This document shows positions 11,491 to 23,620 of a stretch of 64,000 nucleotides of DNA, piece by piece. Position numbers and translations under genes: made by a program. Within the stretch, counting starts at the first letter, position 1. The number at the start of each line of letters is the position of its first letter. The DNA comes from Epiperipatus broadwayi (lineage: Eukaryota; Onychophora; Udeonychophora; Euonychophora; Peripatidae), in assembly GCA_028023455.1 (NCBI GenBank), contig JAQFVV010006295.1, positions 682,001-746,000 on the forward strand, given 5' to 3'. The notes below the pieces were generated by a model. That model saw only the letters and a list, made by a program, of their open reading frames with translations. It ran no database searches and was not told the origin of the DNA.

Positions 11491-13553
11491 TTATTCATTA
11501 CTGGATACATTTAACCCCCATTTTCAGATTGGTTTCTGGCTTTTGCTTTTATTAACGAGATTTAGGGTTCAAGCCTCATTGATAAAAGCAAAAACCAGAA
11601 ATTGGTTTGGAGATGAGGGTTTAAATTCATATATCTGATGGCACTAGAATGGAGAGCTGCTCATTTTATCATATTGTGTGAACTAATAAAGTAGAGTTGA
11701 AAATCAATTCAACCAAATAATATGCAGTATATAGTGTTGATCAATATTTGCCACTAAATCGATTTATTTTAAAAATATTATGATTGTGCTAAGGATTTTG
11801 CCTCTTCTCATAGTAATTAATATCTACTGGATACATTCATGACTTTAAATCTGAATTTAAATGAAATTTGAATATTTTGTGCATAAATAATAATTTTTAA
11901 AAGCAACTACATTTTTTTCTGAACACCCAGTTCATGCATAATCCAGATAGTTATCTAACTATTGGCCAGTAAAAGGATATCTAGTTGGTTTTTAGCTGGA
12001 GAATCTGAAATAATCAAGTATCAGTTTTCTAATTATAAAAAATTATTATGATACAGCCTTCAACATTAATGGAGAGAAGGAGGCATATTCCTTTGAATGC
12101 TTATATATACATCATAATCAGCGCGCTAAAATTTAGTCGGTTATATTGAAAAATAGCAAGTGATAAAAAAGCAAATACTTCTTATTCTTGTTTTGTAATA
12201 AAGATATTTAACTTTTTTTTGAAAGAGTCTAACTATTATAAAGAGGGGGGGGGGCTTAGATTAAAAAAATTCATAATTGAGCAAGTAGCGGGGGTAAAAG
12301 GAAAAATAAAATTGATTAATGTGGTCTATGCTGAGTATATGAGTGTTGAAAATGGGAAATCAAATAAGGCATTACTTTTAGAACATAATAAATTATGTTT
12401 AGAAGAACAGTGAAAATAGTAAAAACTAGAAAAAGGTAGATCGGCTCCAGAATGACCATGTAAAAAAGATTGAAGATGTATAAAACATCCTTGATTAGCA
12501 GAATTACAGCACTTTTTTTTTGAAAAGAACCTAATTTGTTTTTTTCAGAATGGCTCAATGTTTTCGATTTAGTCAAATATCTTGAGATTAAATTAAACTG
12601 TGTTAATTACAGTGGTCAGTAGTGGCAACCCAACTGCTAATGATCAAGCGTTGTCGCTTGGTTGTAATCTTATATTGTTTATCTATTTTTATTATAAAAG
12701 AATTTGCAATTTTATATATACACACACATACACGTACAAATTCATTATATTTTAAAATAATTTATTATTGTTTGATGTTTAAATTTTTATTTTAGATGTA
12801 TGGAATTATATAAACGATTCAATTTTTGTAACTGACTGGGAAATAAGGTCGACTAGGTAGTTGCAACAATTTTAAAATAGCAGAAGCTAAAGATATTTTG
12901 ATTGTCAGCATTAGTCAGTCTTTGTATTGCAGGATACTTAAACATTAAGAAGTCTGAAAACTTGTTTTGGTAAGTACTATATTTACTTAAATATGTTTTC
13001 ATTTCCCCAATATTATCAACTGAAATTTTTTTTTTGTTTATCTAAGTAAATAATTTTTACATTTTGATTATTATTATTTTTTACTAAGCAAATGTAATTT
13101 TAATGAATAAAAGTAGGTCACTTTTACTTCCTAAATTTATCGTTTTTTAAACGCTTTTCTAAGTAAGATGAAATTTTAATTGAATTTTTATTGACAAGTT
13201 ATTATAATATTTATTTTAACCATTCTAACTTTATGGTAATTATTATTAGTTTTTTTTTTTTTCATTTTAATTTTTAAAATTACAGTTTACTTAAACTTTA
13301 TATTTTTAGGCATCTTTAAAAAAATGCATTTGGCATTAATTAATTATTTTTTTTTTTTTTTAAGTTTAAAGATTCACACACATCAAAAAAAGTACATTAT
13401 TTTTTATTTTGATCCAAATTTAAAAAAAAAAAGAAAGAGATGTGAATTAATAGTCTTTTGATTTTAGTTATATATCTAATTTTATTGTAACAAAAAATGA
13501 TCTATGATTTGATTTTTTAATATATTAGAAATGTATTTGCTAATATCAAGGTC
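11491..13553. other. AT-rich DNA with small hairpins, no gene seen
   Basis: A G-run sits at 12244-12254 and a perfect 6-bp hairpin, CAAGCG-TTGT-CGCTTG, at about 12646-12661. An 11-bp inverted pair, GATAAAAGCAA/TTGCTTTTATT, lies near 11535-11590. A 64-codon frame at 12219-12413 has no recognisable motif and looks fortuitous. Confidence 0.45.
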
Positions 13554-13615
13554 ATTGCATTGGCTCTATGGTAAAGCTAAAAAAAAAAAGGTTCAAGGCC
13601 TGCAAATTGAGATGA
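13554..13615 (+). repeat. tRNA-like SINE head fragment
   Basis: TTGGCTCTATGGTAAAGC resembles a tRNA D-arm/box A, with one mismatch. GGTTCAAGGCC matches box B exactly at about 13591-13601. An A11 run lies between them. No body or duplication was identified. Confidence 0.4.
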
Positions 13616-13706
13616 AAATGTTTTCTAGCATATTAATTCTTTATGTTTCGTAGGAATAAGTAAATACTTTATAATAAATTTTGATGAGTACATTATATAC
13701 TAAAAT

Positions 13707-13946
13707 TGTCAGGAATTAGTTGAAAAATAATAGAGTAATTATGAGGAATATCCATTATTTTCTTGTTGCTTAATCATAATGCCTTTGCCTAGAAACTGTT
13801 TGAAATTAGTAAACTGGTTTTCTCTTGAGTGAATTAGGTGAAAACTAATAGCAAAGTAAGTATAAGGAACATCCATTATTTTCTATTGCTTAATCACAAT
13901 GCCTTTGCCTAGAAACTGTTTGGAATTAGTAAACTGGCTTTCTCTT
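13707..13946. repeat. Two tandem 120-bp copies
   Basis: The segments 13707-13826 and 13827-13946 align at a constant offset of 120 bp and share GCCTTTGCCTAGAAACTGTT exactly. Several substitutions separate them, so the duplication is not recent. Non-coding. Confidence 0.75.
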
Positions 13947-14212
13947 CAATCTCTTTGCATATGCACATAAAAGGTGCATTTTAACTTTGCAGTGAAATCA
14001 TAGATTGATGGATTTAAATTAATTATCAAGGTAATAAAATATTAATGTAATACAGGAATAGAAATTATTTGACTATTTTTGTTTATCATGTGCTATTGTT
14101 GTAACCTTGTTAATATTTGAGTTCTTAAAACTTGAGTGAAATCTATATGTCTTTGTTTAAACAAATGTTCTGTTTAAACTTTTTCTTTATAATATATATA
14201 TAAAACCATTGT

Positions 14213-14328
14213 CTTGCGTTGTTAGCCGAGAGGTATCGCAGCCGCCATGCAAGCAAGTAGTTGGTTGCAGACGGTTGTGGGTTCGCGTCCCGGCCGATGC
14301 TATGACATGGAAAAAAAAAAAAAAAAAC
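14213..14328 (+). repeat. tRNA-derived SINE with A-tail
   Basis: TTAGCCGAGAGGTATCGCAG fits box A (TRGYNNARNNGG), and GGGTTCGCGTCCC is box B-like with a stem that closes on itself. The spacing (about 55 bp) suggests a tRNA with a long variable arm (Leu or Ser type). It ends in ATGCTATGACATGG followed by A18. The ATGC..TGACA ending resembles the body of the tRNA-Gly SINEs at 44345, 58818 and 62075, suggesting a shared SINE superfamily tail. Higher G+C than the flanks. Confidence 0.7.
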
Positions 14329-16479
14329 CATTAGAAATCAGTCAACACTTAAACAATCTTAATATAGATAACAATCAAGAATTTCAAACTGTTGTCAAAG
14401 CAACATCCTTTTAGCAATATCTGTGGAATCTCCCCACCTCCATTAATGGTCTCATATACAGTATTTATAAAGACACTAAAGATTGCAACTTGACTACAGA
14501 GATTGAAATTATTGATTGGAAGAAGTTTAAATAAACCTCCTTAAACAAGTAAATATAACCTGTATTGAATGCAGACTAATAAATTAGTCAATTATAACAT
14601 TACAAATTGCAATTATAATTTTCAAATTGCACCTAAAGTATTACTTAAATAATATTTGTTAAAATTTTCCTGATGTTTTTCATTGTGAAAAATATTTACA
14701 AATGAAATTTAATTATATTTTCAAATGCACACATGCATATATAAACCATAGAACGAACTTAATTTAGTATCATTATTAGTAATAAATAGGTTTTTATATA
14801 TTCATTTCTGAAAATTGTTAGTTACATGATGTTGAACTGTTAATTTTTGTTGTGATGATAAAATAGTCCATCAACATTTTATATATGTGATAAATATTGT
14901 GACTGTAATTGCATGTTATTTAAATAATCTTTGTTTCTTAATAGATTATATACAAAAATGAAAACATATTAACATTAATTTTCTTTAATAAATTATAATA
15001 CTTAAATGTTTCATTTTATTAAGCATCTAATCTATTATTAATGCTACTTTTTTTTTTTTGTAATTATTTTAGGATTACATGATCTGTTGTTATATTTATT
15101 AATAAAATAACAATAAGAATAAAATAATAAAAGAATAAATTAATTACTTCATAATAATGAAAGCCATAAAAAGCTCTTTGATTTATGATGAGGATTAAAA
15201 GCAAATTAATAAAGAATTTTTTGATGATGCAATAAATAATCAAATAAAATATCTTAAATATTCTAGATTGTTAAGTATTTTTTTAATAGTATGCATTTTT
15301 TGAGCGTTAAATATTCATTGTAAGTAAACAATTTACTATTCATTTACAAATCTGACTTTATATAAACCAGGATCTTTATTTATGTTGAATCTTAAAAACT
15401 AGATGTAATAATGAAAGTGGATAATTATAAAATGTGTGAAGAATTATAAAATGTGCTAAACAGAAGATGAAAATATTATACTCATATATATATATTAAAT
15501 TCATATATTTTTGAAAATAGTAATTTTTTTTAATTGTATTTTTTTTAAATCTCTTTTATTTAAATTAATCAATGTAATATTTTTTTAAAAAAAATTTGAT
15601 TAACATGTTTTTTATTTTCTTATCAATTCTTTTTTTTTTTGTTGTTGTTGTTGTTTGATTAATAATTAATTGTTGATCTTGATGGTGTTCCACTGTTGAA
15701 AAATTTTCCATAATCATTTAATAGTAAAAAAAAATCAAAATTCTCTAATTACTACATATTTTTTTTTAATGTCTTCTATCTAAAGTTATATAAAAAATTA
15801 CTCTTAATCTTTTGACCTATATTATCTTATATTTAAGAAGTCTCCTTAGATATATAAATGAATGTGTTATTGGTTATTCATTTCTTTGAATATATTTTCT
15901 CTATACTGATTTTATCTGAATTCTGCAAGTAGTTAATTATCTTTGAAATTATAGAGTGGATGGCATTTTTATCTATTATCTTTCCTATCAATGCAAACAT
16001 ATTTCAGAGTTTCACTCCTGTCTCTAATTTTTTTTTCTTTATGTATATAATTTCCTTTTATATCAATCTAATTTGCTCATATTTTTTCCTTTCCACATTT
16101 AGTTAAAGAACATTCTTAGATTCTTTATAATTTCAGTTATCTCATAAAGGGGGGATGATATTTTATTTAATTTTTTTAAAGCTTATTTTTGTCATCTTTG
16201 TAAGAAACCTCAAACAATAACATAAATAATTTTTAATTCTGAATTTCCTTAAAACCATATTCAACTTATTATTGCAAAAGTTGATTCCTAGGAATATGCT
16301 TTTCTGTTTTTCTTCCATGCTACTTCTTAGATTATATATATGCTAAACATATTTTTTTATTATTAAGTTATTTATCATAGTTAACAACCATTCATATATG
16401 ATTTTATATCCAGAAAATCAGAAAAAAGAGAAAGTAAAAAAAAAAAAAATAATAATTATATTCTGTTATATATTAGCAT
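14329..16479. other. AT-rich DNA, no gene seen
   Basis: Contains a GTT microsatellite (about 15641-15655) and many poly-T runs. From about 15700 the plus strand is C-richer than G, which could reflect decayed minus-strand coding, but I cannot assign it. Confidence 0.45.
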
Positions 16480-16790
16480 CATCATCTTCTAAAAGGCAAT
16501 GCCTTGTTGTTGCAGTCACATTCTATCTTTGCCATTAATCATATTTTTAAAATATATTTTTGGTCGGCCTCTTCCTAAAATTTTGACTTCCAAAATATTT
16601 TGTAAAAATCTATCATGTCTTAAGATATGACTCAAAAACTTAATAATTGTCATTTTTATCATGTTCAGTAGTTTCTTTTTAATTCAAATTCTGTTAATAT
16701 TTGATCATTAGTGTTCTTTTTCACCCAACTTGTTCTAGTTAATCTTCTCCAAAGGTACATTTCTATTCCTTCCATATGAAGGGGTTGCAA
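16480..16790 (-). pseudogene. LINE 3' tail fragment (RTE-like C-terminus)
   Basis: Read on the minus strand, about 16700-16560 gives LSHILRHDRFLQNILEVKIL followed by GRGRPK. This matches the end of RTE-like polyproteins (a GHVLRHD block, then ILEGKI and a basic GRGRPK). Upstream and downstream bases fit the same frame for a short distance with stops. It is a 3' remnant of about 300 bp and carries no catalytic domain. Confidence 0.6.
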
Positions 16791-17856
16791 GCCAGAATTA
16801 TTTTGTATTTAATTAAAGGATAGCAATGTGAACATGCAAGCATACAATCCTATTATTACAAATAATGCAGGGAGATTGCAGATGATGATATGAAAAGTTG
16901 ATGACAGTTGGATCTTACCTTAACTGAAAATTTTGAAGTAAAAAAATAAAACAAAGAGAATGAGAGGAAGATCACTGAAAAGAAACAAAAAAGCACGGAG
17001 AATTGGCAGAACTAGTTGTATTATTAAAAAACAACACATAAATAAAATATTTGTATGGATATATTTATATTAATTCAATTTGTAAGTGCCATTTTTAGCA
17101 GGCATTTCCATTAAAATTTGTTTTTTTTTAGATTAGAAATTATTATATTTTTAAAATATGGCTATATTAATTTTATATTAAAGATTAAATATATCTTAAT
17201 TTTTTTTATTCTGTTTCATCACTTTTTTATTTCTCAAACAATGTAAACTTACATTGCATTTTTATAAACATATATCTATAAACACAAGAAAAATTTAAAT
17301 GATTTTACCAAAATGCATTTTGACATGAACCATACATACCTCATTAATGGATAGAGAATATAGACATAATGGTCAAGACATGTTGATAGTTGGACTGCAT
17401 GTGAAAACAAGTCTTTTTTCTGATCAGTTGATTAAATAAATCAATAACCATAGCTTGAAGCACTAATTATTATGTACCTAAATATAATTTTTTTTATAAC
17501 ATCTTTAGTTGATAATGGTGCCAAAGTGGGTAATAATGTCATATAAAGTGCAATTATCAAAAGTATAAATAACAATAATGATTCTAATAATCAAAATGGA
17601 AAAAAAAGTAAGGTATATTAATTACCTAGCTAGGTTTTTATGGTTAAATGGCCAATATTTATTTGCATTATATATCTAAGATATTTTAGGGCTTAAGTTA
17701 GAGTGCCATGCCGTAAATCAGACACATAAAGATAAATATCCATTATATCTTTATTAAATAGAAAACATTAACCTACCAACTCTTTATTATTATTTATTCT
17801 GTTCTCCATTTGCATGATTGAAGATAGCTTAGAAGAATAGAAGATTCAGATATAAA
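16791..17856. other. AT-rich DNA, no gene seen
   Basis: Nothing recognised apart from homopolymer runs. Confidence 0.5.
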
Positions 17857-18053
17857 TGCTAGCTTTGGGTTAATATTTTTAAATCTAGTGTCTGAAGCTA
17901 CCTTAAGCACCTCACTGAGAAATGCTAAAGTATGAAACCATTGATCTGAGGTTTGGGGTGTAGTTTCTGATAGAGATTTTTAAAATGCTTCCTTTTGTTC
18001 GCCTTCATTGATAAAGCTTGTTAGAGCAATTAGCAAAGCTCTTTATTTGTATT
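17857..18053 (+). repeat. Direct repeat, copy 1
   Basis: About 195 bp matching 18280-18472 at roughly 85-90%, sharing CTGAGGTTTGGGGTGT and the ending AGAGCAATTAGCAAAGCTCT, which itself can fold. The copies are about 420 bp apart. No coding sense was found; a family of short interspersed repeats or a local duplication would both fit. Confidence 0.75.
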
Positions 18054-18279
18054 TATAAGCTTAAAAAAATTGTGTCATGTGATATGACTTTACTTTGTAT
18101 TCACTATTTATAGTCTTTGTTTTAAGTCTTATGTGATGTTATATTGCTAAGATTACTAATATATGCATTGGCTGAAGATCTCCCAGACTCATATAGCTAT
18201 TTGAGCCATATAGTTAGGTTTAAAGACATATAGGTATCTATTTTTTTCAGATTTTCTATTCAATAGTTACTTTTAGATA

Positions 18280-18472
18280 AGTGCTGGCTTTGGCTTAGTA
18301 TTTTTGGGTTTAGTGTCTGAAGCTATCCTATGCCTCACTGAGGAATGCCAAAGCATAAAACCATTGGTCTGAGGTTTGGGGTGTGGTTTCTGATAGATAT
18401 TTTTAAATGCTTTCTTTTGTTGGCATTTATCAATAAAGCTTATTAGAGCAATTAGCAAAGCTCTTTATTTTT
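18280..18472 (+). repeat. Direct repeat, copy 2
   Basis: Second copy of the unit at 17857-18053. It has the same start (GCTAGCTTTGG/GCTGGCTTTGG) and the same AGAGC...GCTCT hairpin end. A 61-codon minus-strand frame here is fortuitous. Confidence 0.75.
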
Positions 18473-20707
18473 ATTGAGATATACAGTTTAATAAATTAAC
18501 AATAAAACAATCCACTAAGATATAATTAATTAATTAATTAAACATGTACACAATTAATAGAGATATGATTAAAATTTATAAAATATAATTACTGTATTAG
18601 TAATCATTATAATTAAAAGAATTTTAAAACAAGAACAATTTCTTTAGTTAAATATTTTTTCCACTCTTTATCATTATTGTTGTTTTTATTGTTTAAGAAT
18701 TGAAAGCAAAATTGATTTTTTATTTGTGATTCCTGCATGTATTTATTATATATGTGATGCAAACTCATAAAGACTACCCAAATATATATTTTTTCAAATA
18801 AATTATTGAATTCACTATTTATATATATTTATAACTTTATGTAGGTATTGTGTATATAAAGATTTGTTACAAGGAAAATACTAAAATAATGACCTAATTA
18901 TAGAATGTTAAATATTCTTTGTTTTATCTATTCGATTTGGTAGATTTAAATAAACTTATAGTTATAAATATTATTAAGGTAAATTTATCTGAAAAAATTC
19001 TAAATGGTTTTTTAAAATAAAGTTTATCTAATGTAGATTTTGTTCAATGTCAATTTTTCCTTGTTATATGCTGGCTTGCTTTTGATAATTTTCCAGTGTA
19101 AATAAATTCTATGCAAAGAGGTTAATTTTTTGAAAAAACAAACAAAAACAAAACATGATAATAATGGATAATAGCTATTTTTTGTGTAATGCATGAAGAA
19201 TGAAGAGCCATCTTAAATCTTTTGCCTTCTTTAGTAACAATCCATTCAGAATATAGCTATCATTAATGGATTCTTACCAAGTCTACAACTTTATATAACT
19301 CTCTGATAATTATATTTTATTCTGCATTTTTATTAGTTTTCTCCCCCCCCCCCCCAAAAAAAAAAATTGTGATCTATAAATATTTTTTCCAGTTGCTTTT
19401 TTTTGATTCAAACTCCTTAATTATTTCAATTTATCTGCTTTTTTTCTATTTTATTATTTTTTTTAAAAATTAAAGTAATATATGTTTGCTAAAAATATAT
19501 ATTTAATAAATTATTATAATTTTTTTTTAAAATTTAAAATTATTTACTTATATTGCTTAAAGAGATATAAAATCTCAAATTCAAATTATAATTTTATTTT
19601 ACATAACTTTTTGCTTAAATCAAGGCTCAAATTATAAGATTAATTATATATATATATAGCCTTCAATTTGAATAGAATTTGTGGAGGAATAAAAAATTTT
19701 TTCTTCTGCATATTTATTTTTAAACATTACTTTCAAATAAATAGTGTAATATATTTTTAATATTAAACACCCATTACGCATGTCATTAACGAAAATAAAA
19801 TTAAAGCTGAAATAATAGCTATTTGCCATCATAGTAGAATGTAAATAATGTCTACCAAAATTCTAGAGCTAGCATTTATCCATGAAATTTTTATTATTCT
19901 TTACTTATTCCTGTCATGTATGAATGAAAATGAAAACAAAAAATGTTAATTTAGAATTATTAATGTGTGAATTGCAGTCCTAGGCTTTCATTCTCTGTAT
20001 TCATTGCTGCAGTGTATAATGTGGTGATTTTTCTAGAACATGAGTGCCACTCTGCAATATCCTTCCAATCATATTAAATGTTAATAAGATTTTTTTAAAC
20101 TATTATTTTCATTTATATATATATGTACATGGATGTGATAGAATGTCACAATATGGATATATATCTTAAATTTATAAGCTCCATTTTATTAGCTTTCATT
20201 CATAGATAATTGCTGTCTTAAAAAGGAATATAATTTCTAATCTTAAATAACATTATTATTAATCATTAATATTCATTTTTAAGATTAGAAATTATGCTTT
20301 TAAAACATAGATATATGCTTCAATTTTGTGTTAACATTAAATGTGTCTATTATTTTTTTTCTTTTTATTAATGCTTCTCTAATTCTTTAATTTTTTTTTA
20401 ACCATGTACTTGATTTTATATATTTCCCAAACAACTTAAAAGAGCCATGTTATATTTTTAAACACACATTTATAGGTATAGAAAAAATTTAAAATGATTG
20501 TTGGTCCAAATTATCACATATCCCAATGTAAGTTTTTATGTTGTTTGAGAAATGTATAAGTCAAGCACATGATTAGAAAAAATGGTGAAATGTGGAATGT
20601 AATGTATTATTTAAAAAAAAAAAAGAATTAGTAAATACATTTCATTTTCAATTTAAATTTAAAGTATTTATCTGTATTAAAGGAGTATAATAATTTTAGT
20701 GTTAATA
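18473..20707. other. AT-rich DNA with poly-C/poly-A junction
   Basis: A (TTAA)n-like run lies at about 18522-18541 and a C13-A11 junction at about 19343-19366. No gene or bounded element was found. Confidence 0.5.
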
Positions 20708-20715
20708 ATAATATT

Positions 20716-20775
20716 GGTACTGGTCTATTAGCCACTGCACATTGCTTGATGGCTCTGTTTCTGTGCAAAAAACAT
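20716..20775 (+). repeat. Merlin terminal inverted repeat, left
   Basis: Pairs with 22584-22643; about 85% identical over 60 bp. Confidence 0.85.
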
Positions 20776-20842
20776 ATCAATATAATGTTTCCGGGATGGC
20801 CCTTTTCTTCTAATAGAAAATTATGCCCGGGATTTTCTTTTT

Positions 20843-21040
20843 TCAAATTTACACTTTCAAATTTATACTATTCTACCATAAATATTTCAATAACCAAAAA
20901 AAAAAAAAAAAATTCTTTTAAAAACTACATTTTTTTTCCTTCCTTCAAATTTACATTATTGGATTTTAAATTTACACTTTCAAATTGATGCTATTCTTCT
21001 AATAGTACATTAAACATTTCAATAACCAAAAAAAAAAACC
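20843..21040 (+). repeat. Internal duplicated segment with A-runs
   Basis: CAAATTTACACTTTCAAATT is followed by a TAATATTTCAATAACC-like end and an A-run, and this appears twice (about 20843-20908 and 20944-21040). The second copy carries an insertion. Confidence 0.6.
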
Positions 21041-21326
21041 AATTCATTTTAAAACTAAATTGATCTGATTCTTGTAACATTTTTGAACAAAAGTAGGAAA
21101 AATTAAACCAAAAAAAACTATTTCAATTGATTGCATTACAAATCAATCACAACACTCACAAATTGATTTCAAAAATAACTTTATTGAAAACTATGAAATT
21201 AGTCCAATTCATTTGCAAAAAAGAACTACACCTGCTGGAAACATTCATTTCAATAAACAATTTGGCAGATAATGCGCTAAACAACACAAACAGAAAAAAT
21301 AAAATAATGTCCTTGCTTTAAAGTAG

Positions 21327-22173
21327 TTACTGGTTATAGCTGTCCATCATCTCGGCTAGTATGGCCTTGAAGTGGTTGTCACCGTTGTGAAGGCCTCATC
21401 ACATAAATTCAGCAAGGTAGTTGTCCAAGCATTCATGGGCTGTGCTGCGATGTTTTTTATTCTGCCATTTCAGTAGGTCCCACAGTCGCTTGATGGTCTG
21501 GATATTGGCACCTGGGGGCAATGAAGTTTTAGTAGTGGTTAACAGACATGTGGTTAAACCCTGCAGTCTTTAGCTCGGTGATCTTATATCCCTTCCAACA
21601 GTTGGAGCAGATGGTAAATCTGGTCTTGATGTTTTCCCGGATGGCATCCAGCAGCGTTGCCATTAAGTGTCAGGGGATAAGGGCTGCGAAACATTCGCCT
21701 GTCTCTCAGCACAGACTTCTGAAGATTCTTCCCTACAGGAACGTTCTGCCCTTGTGATTTTTACAATGGCTGAAGAGAGTTTCATCAACCTCAACAATGT
21801 TGCCAGGACTGCTGATTTGATGAGGGGCAGGAGATGAGGCTTAAGCGGCACAGCTCCCTCAAACTGGTGGTCCACTCGACAATAATGCTTTTGGACAGTT
21901 GCAGATCGGCCCATGCACATTCCAGGGCGAATTGGTCACAGCTCTAACAGTACAAGAGCCATAATGCTTTGTGCAATGGTATCTTGGAACCCTCAAACCC
22001 TGTCCCCTTCCGAATGGAGATGCTTTGCCTGCAAGTGTGGGAGTAGCACATAAACTGCCAGCTTTGTCTGCAAAGTGTGGCAGGATGTTTTGGGCCTGCA
22101 GAAAGGCAACAGTGTAAGCTTCTGCTTTGGGCAAGTCCTACAGTTTGAAATGTTTGCTGTTACCTTCAGCCAT
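21327..22173 (-). pseudogene. ISXO2-like (Merlin) transposase pseudogene
   Basis: From an ATG at 22173 (MAEGNSKHFKL, then a stop) to a TAA at 21327-21329, about 282 codons in several frames. Recognisable blocks, in order: an N-terminal zinc-ribbon-like region with scattered Cys/Trp (about 22050-21880); VEDWKN-like IIVEWTTSLRELC (about 21880-21840); the first acidic block EVDETLFSHCKNHKGR (about 21795-21745); ETGECFAALIP (about 21700); IRENIKTRFTICSNCWKGYK (about 21640-21585); FNHMSVNHY (about 21560); and a C-terminal RLWDLLKWQNKKHR block (about 21480-21430). In active ISXO2/Merlin enzymes the triad sits in xDE, SDCW and a late E. Here SDCW reads SNCW and the late acidic residue appears replaced by Lys. 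With the frameshifts this copy cannot be active. Confidence 0.8.
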
Positions 22174-22583
22174 TTTATTTAACTCTTATGTAGTATCATG
22201 AAAATGTCACGTTTTTGTGAACATCTTGAATCATGCTCTGTTGTAGCCCTCTCTAATTTCTCATAGCTTCCAAACTATCCAGGGATGTGTGCTGGTCGGC
22301 TGAAAATTGATCACTATGTAACACTACATCAGTTGGGGTGTGAGACAGTGAGTTTGGAGGCAGATTTAAAGAGTTCTGGGAAATGGGAGTCTAATCATCT
22401 TCATATCAAATGGTAGCGAACTATCGTTACTGACCATATGTATAAAGTGTCACCCCAGAAAACTGGGCATACTATTTTCTGTGTGTATGCATAGCGAACA
22501 ACACCATCATGTGGACCATAAATGGCTATTATGATCTTAGAGTTGTATTAGCCATAGGTTTGGCCACATAAATGGTATAATTC

Positions 22584-22643
22584 TGTGTTTTTATACAGAA
22601 ACAGCACCATCAAGTGAGGTACAGTTGCTAATAGACCAGTACC
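22584..22643 (-). repeat. Merlin terminal inverted repeat, right
   Basis: Complement of 20716-20775. It contains CAGCACCATCAAGTGAGG, which resembles the CTCF-like motifs of the 8-kb element. A second similar word, AACACCATCATGTGG, is at about 22499-22514. Confidence 0.85.
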
Positions 22644-22829
22644 TAAATATTAGTAATTAATAGTGAAGTTGTTTAAAACAGCAATTGCCTATCAATGTGT
22701 GCCAGTAAAGTGATGATTTTAAATTGTTTAGATATAATATCATTAGATAAATAGAAAACAATGTCAATGGATACTGAGATATATAATATTTGAGGCAACT
22801 GATAAAGCATAATTCATATTGAAATCCAT

Positions 22830-23620
22830 CTTGGGATTCATCTATATTTTCCTGTGTCTCTGGCTAAAAACACGTTTTCACAATTGTATGATGTAGATAA
22901 ATGATTTTCTGGGTAAAACCATGTGTTATTTTTTATTATAAACCAATATTTTGACAAACTAGCATCCCCCATTGTCAAGGTAAACTCTTGAAAGAAAATT
23001 TGTTCGATCTCAAACTGTAACATGACTGAGTGCGAGATGAAGCATGAGAATCAGTTTGAAATAGTTAGTATTCAGAATATGAGGTTTATCAAAATGTATA
23101 TTTCTCTTAGTTTTACCACCTATTAATTTAAACTCAGTATTAGAAGACATAGATAAAATGAGAGGTTTCCATATGGCTGTAATATGTTGTGCTTCATCAG
23201 TCCTATTTAACCAGTAGTTCTCTTTAATATTTCATTTGGCTCTCTCATGGTTCTCAAATCGTATCTCCAAATTAGCAAGCATTTTTGCATTGTCAAAGTC
23301 AGGTTTGTGACTAATTTCTAAAAAATGGGAAAGAAAAACTGACGTGTTAATTTTTAGATTAAAAGCATTTTTATGTTCCTTAATTCTGACATTTATTCGT
23401 CTATTAGACTGGCCTACATAGCTTCTTGAGCACTGCAAACATGAAATTATATATGAGATTACTAGTATACATTTTGATAAATCTACAAAATATATAAAAG
23501 ATATGCCTGTAAGATGATTTAGATATGTTATCATGTTTACATTTTATTTCTATATATATATATTGTAATGGGATGGGGTGGGTGAGAAATGGTAGGAACA
23601 TGGAATTGATTTGAACTGGG
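22830..23620 (-). pseudogene. Penelope-like element fragment with GIY-YIG endonuclease
   Basis: On the minus strand, 23534-23232 encodes a GIY-YIG nuclease core: YIISCLQCSRSYVGQSNRR (the YVG half of the signature), then the conserved RIKEHKNAF helix and a LEISHKPDFDNAKML block, where Penelope elements have a H-x-(I/F)-D-x-x-(N)-(A/V) pattern. The frame continues, with stops, into 3' sequence with DEAQHITAIW and later a MGDASLSKYWFI stretch to about 22850. Penelope-like elements place this endonuclease C-terminal to a telomerase-related RT. The RT is not visible upstream, so this is a 5'-truncated 3' end. The first half of the GIY motif is degenerate. Confidence 0.75.

Larger units (their letters stand above)
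20716..22643 (-). mobile_element. Full-length Merlin-type DNA transposon (dead)
   Basis: The ends are inverted repeats of about 60 bp: GGTACTGGTCTATTAGC begins at 20716 and its complement ends at 22643, with the similarity continuing through TTGATGG..CTGTTTCTGT. The flanking 8-mers ATAATATT (20708-20715) and TAAATATT (22644-22651) agree at 6 of 8 positions, consistent with a decayed 8-bp target duplication. Inside is an ISXO2-like transposase remnant on the minus strand (21327-22173). The 1.9-kb length suits Merlin. Left of the gene lie two related AT-rich segments (20843-21040). The termini are similar to those of the element at 7996-8518. Confidence 0.85.

Noticed and set aside
21859-21920. 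Separate small gene in the overlap of two minus-strand frames
   Set aside because: Both frames are pieces of one frameshifted ISXO2-like transposase.
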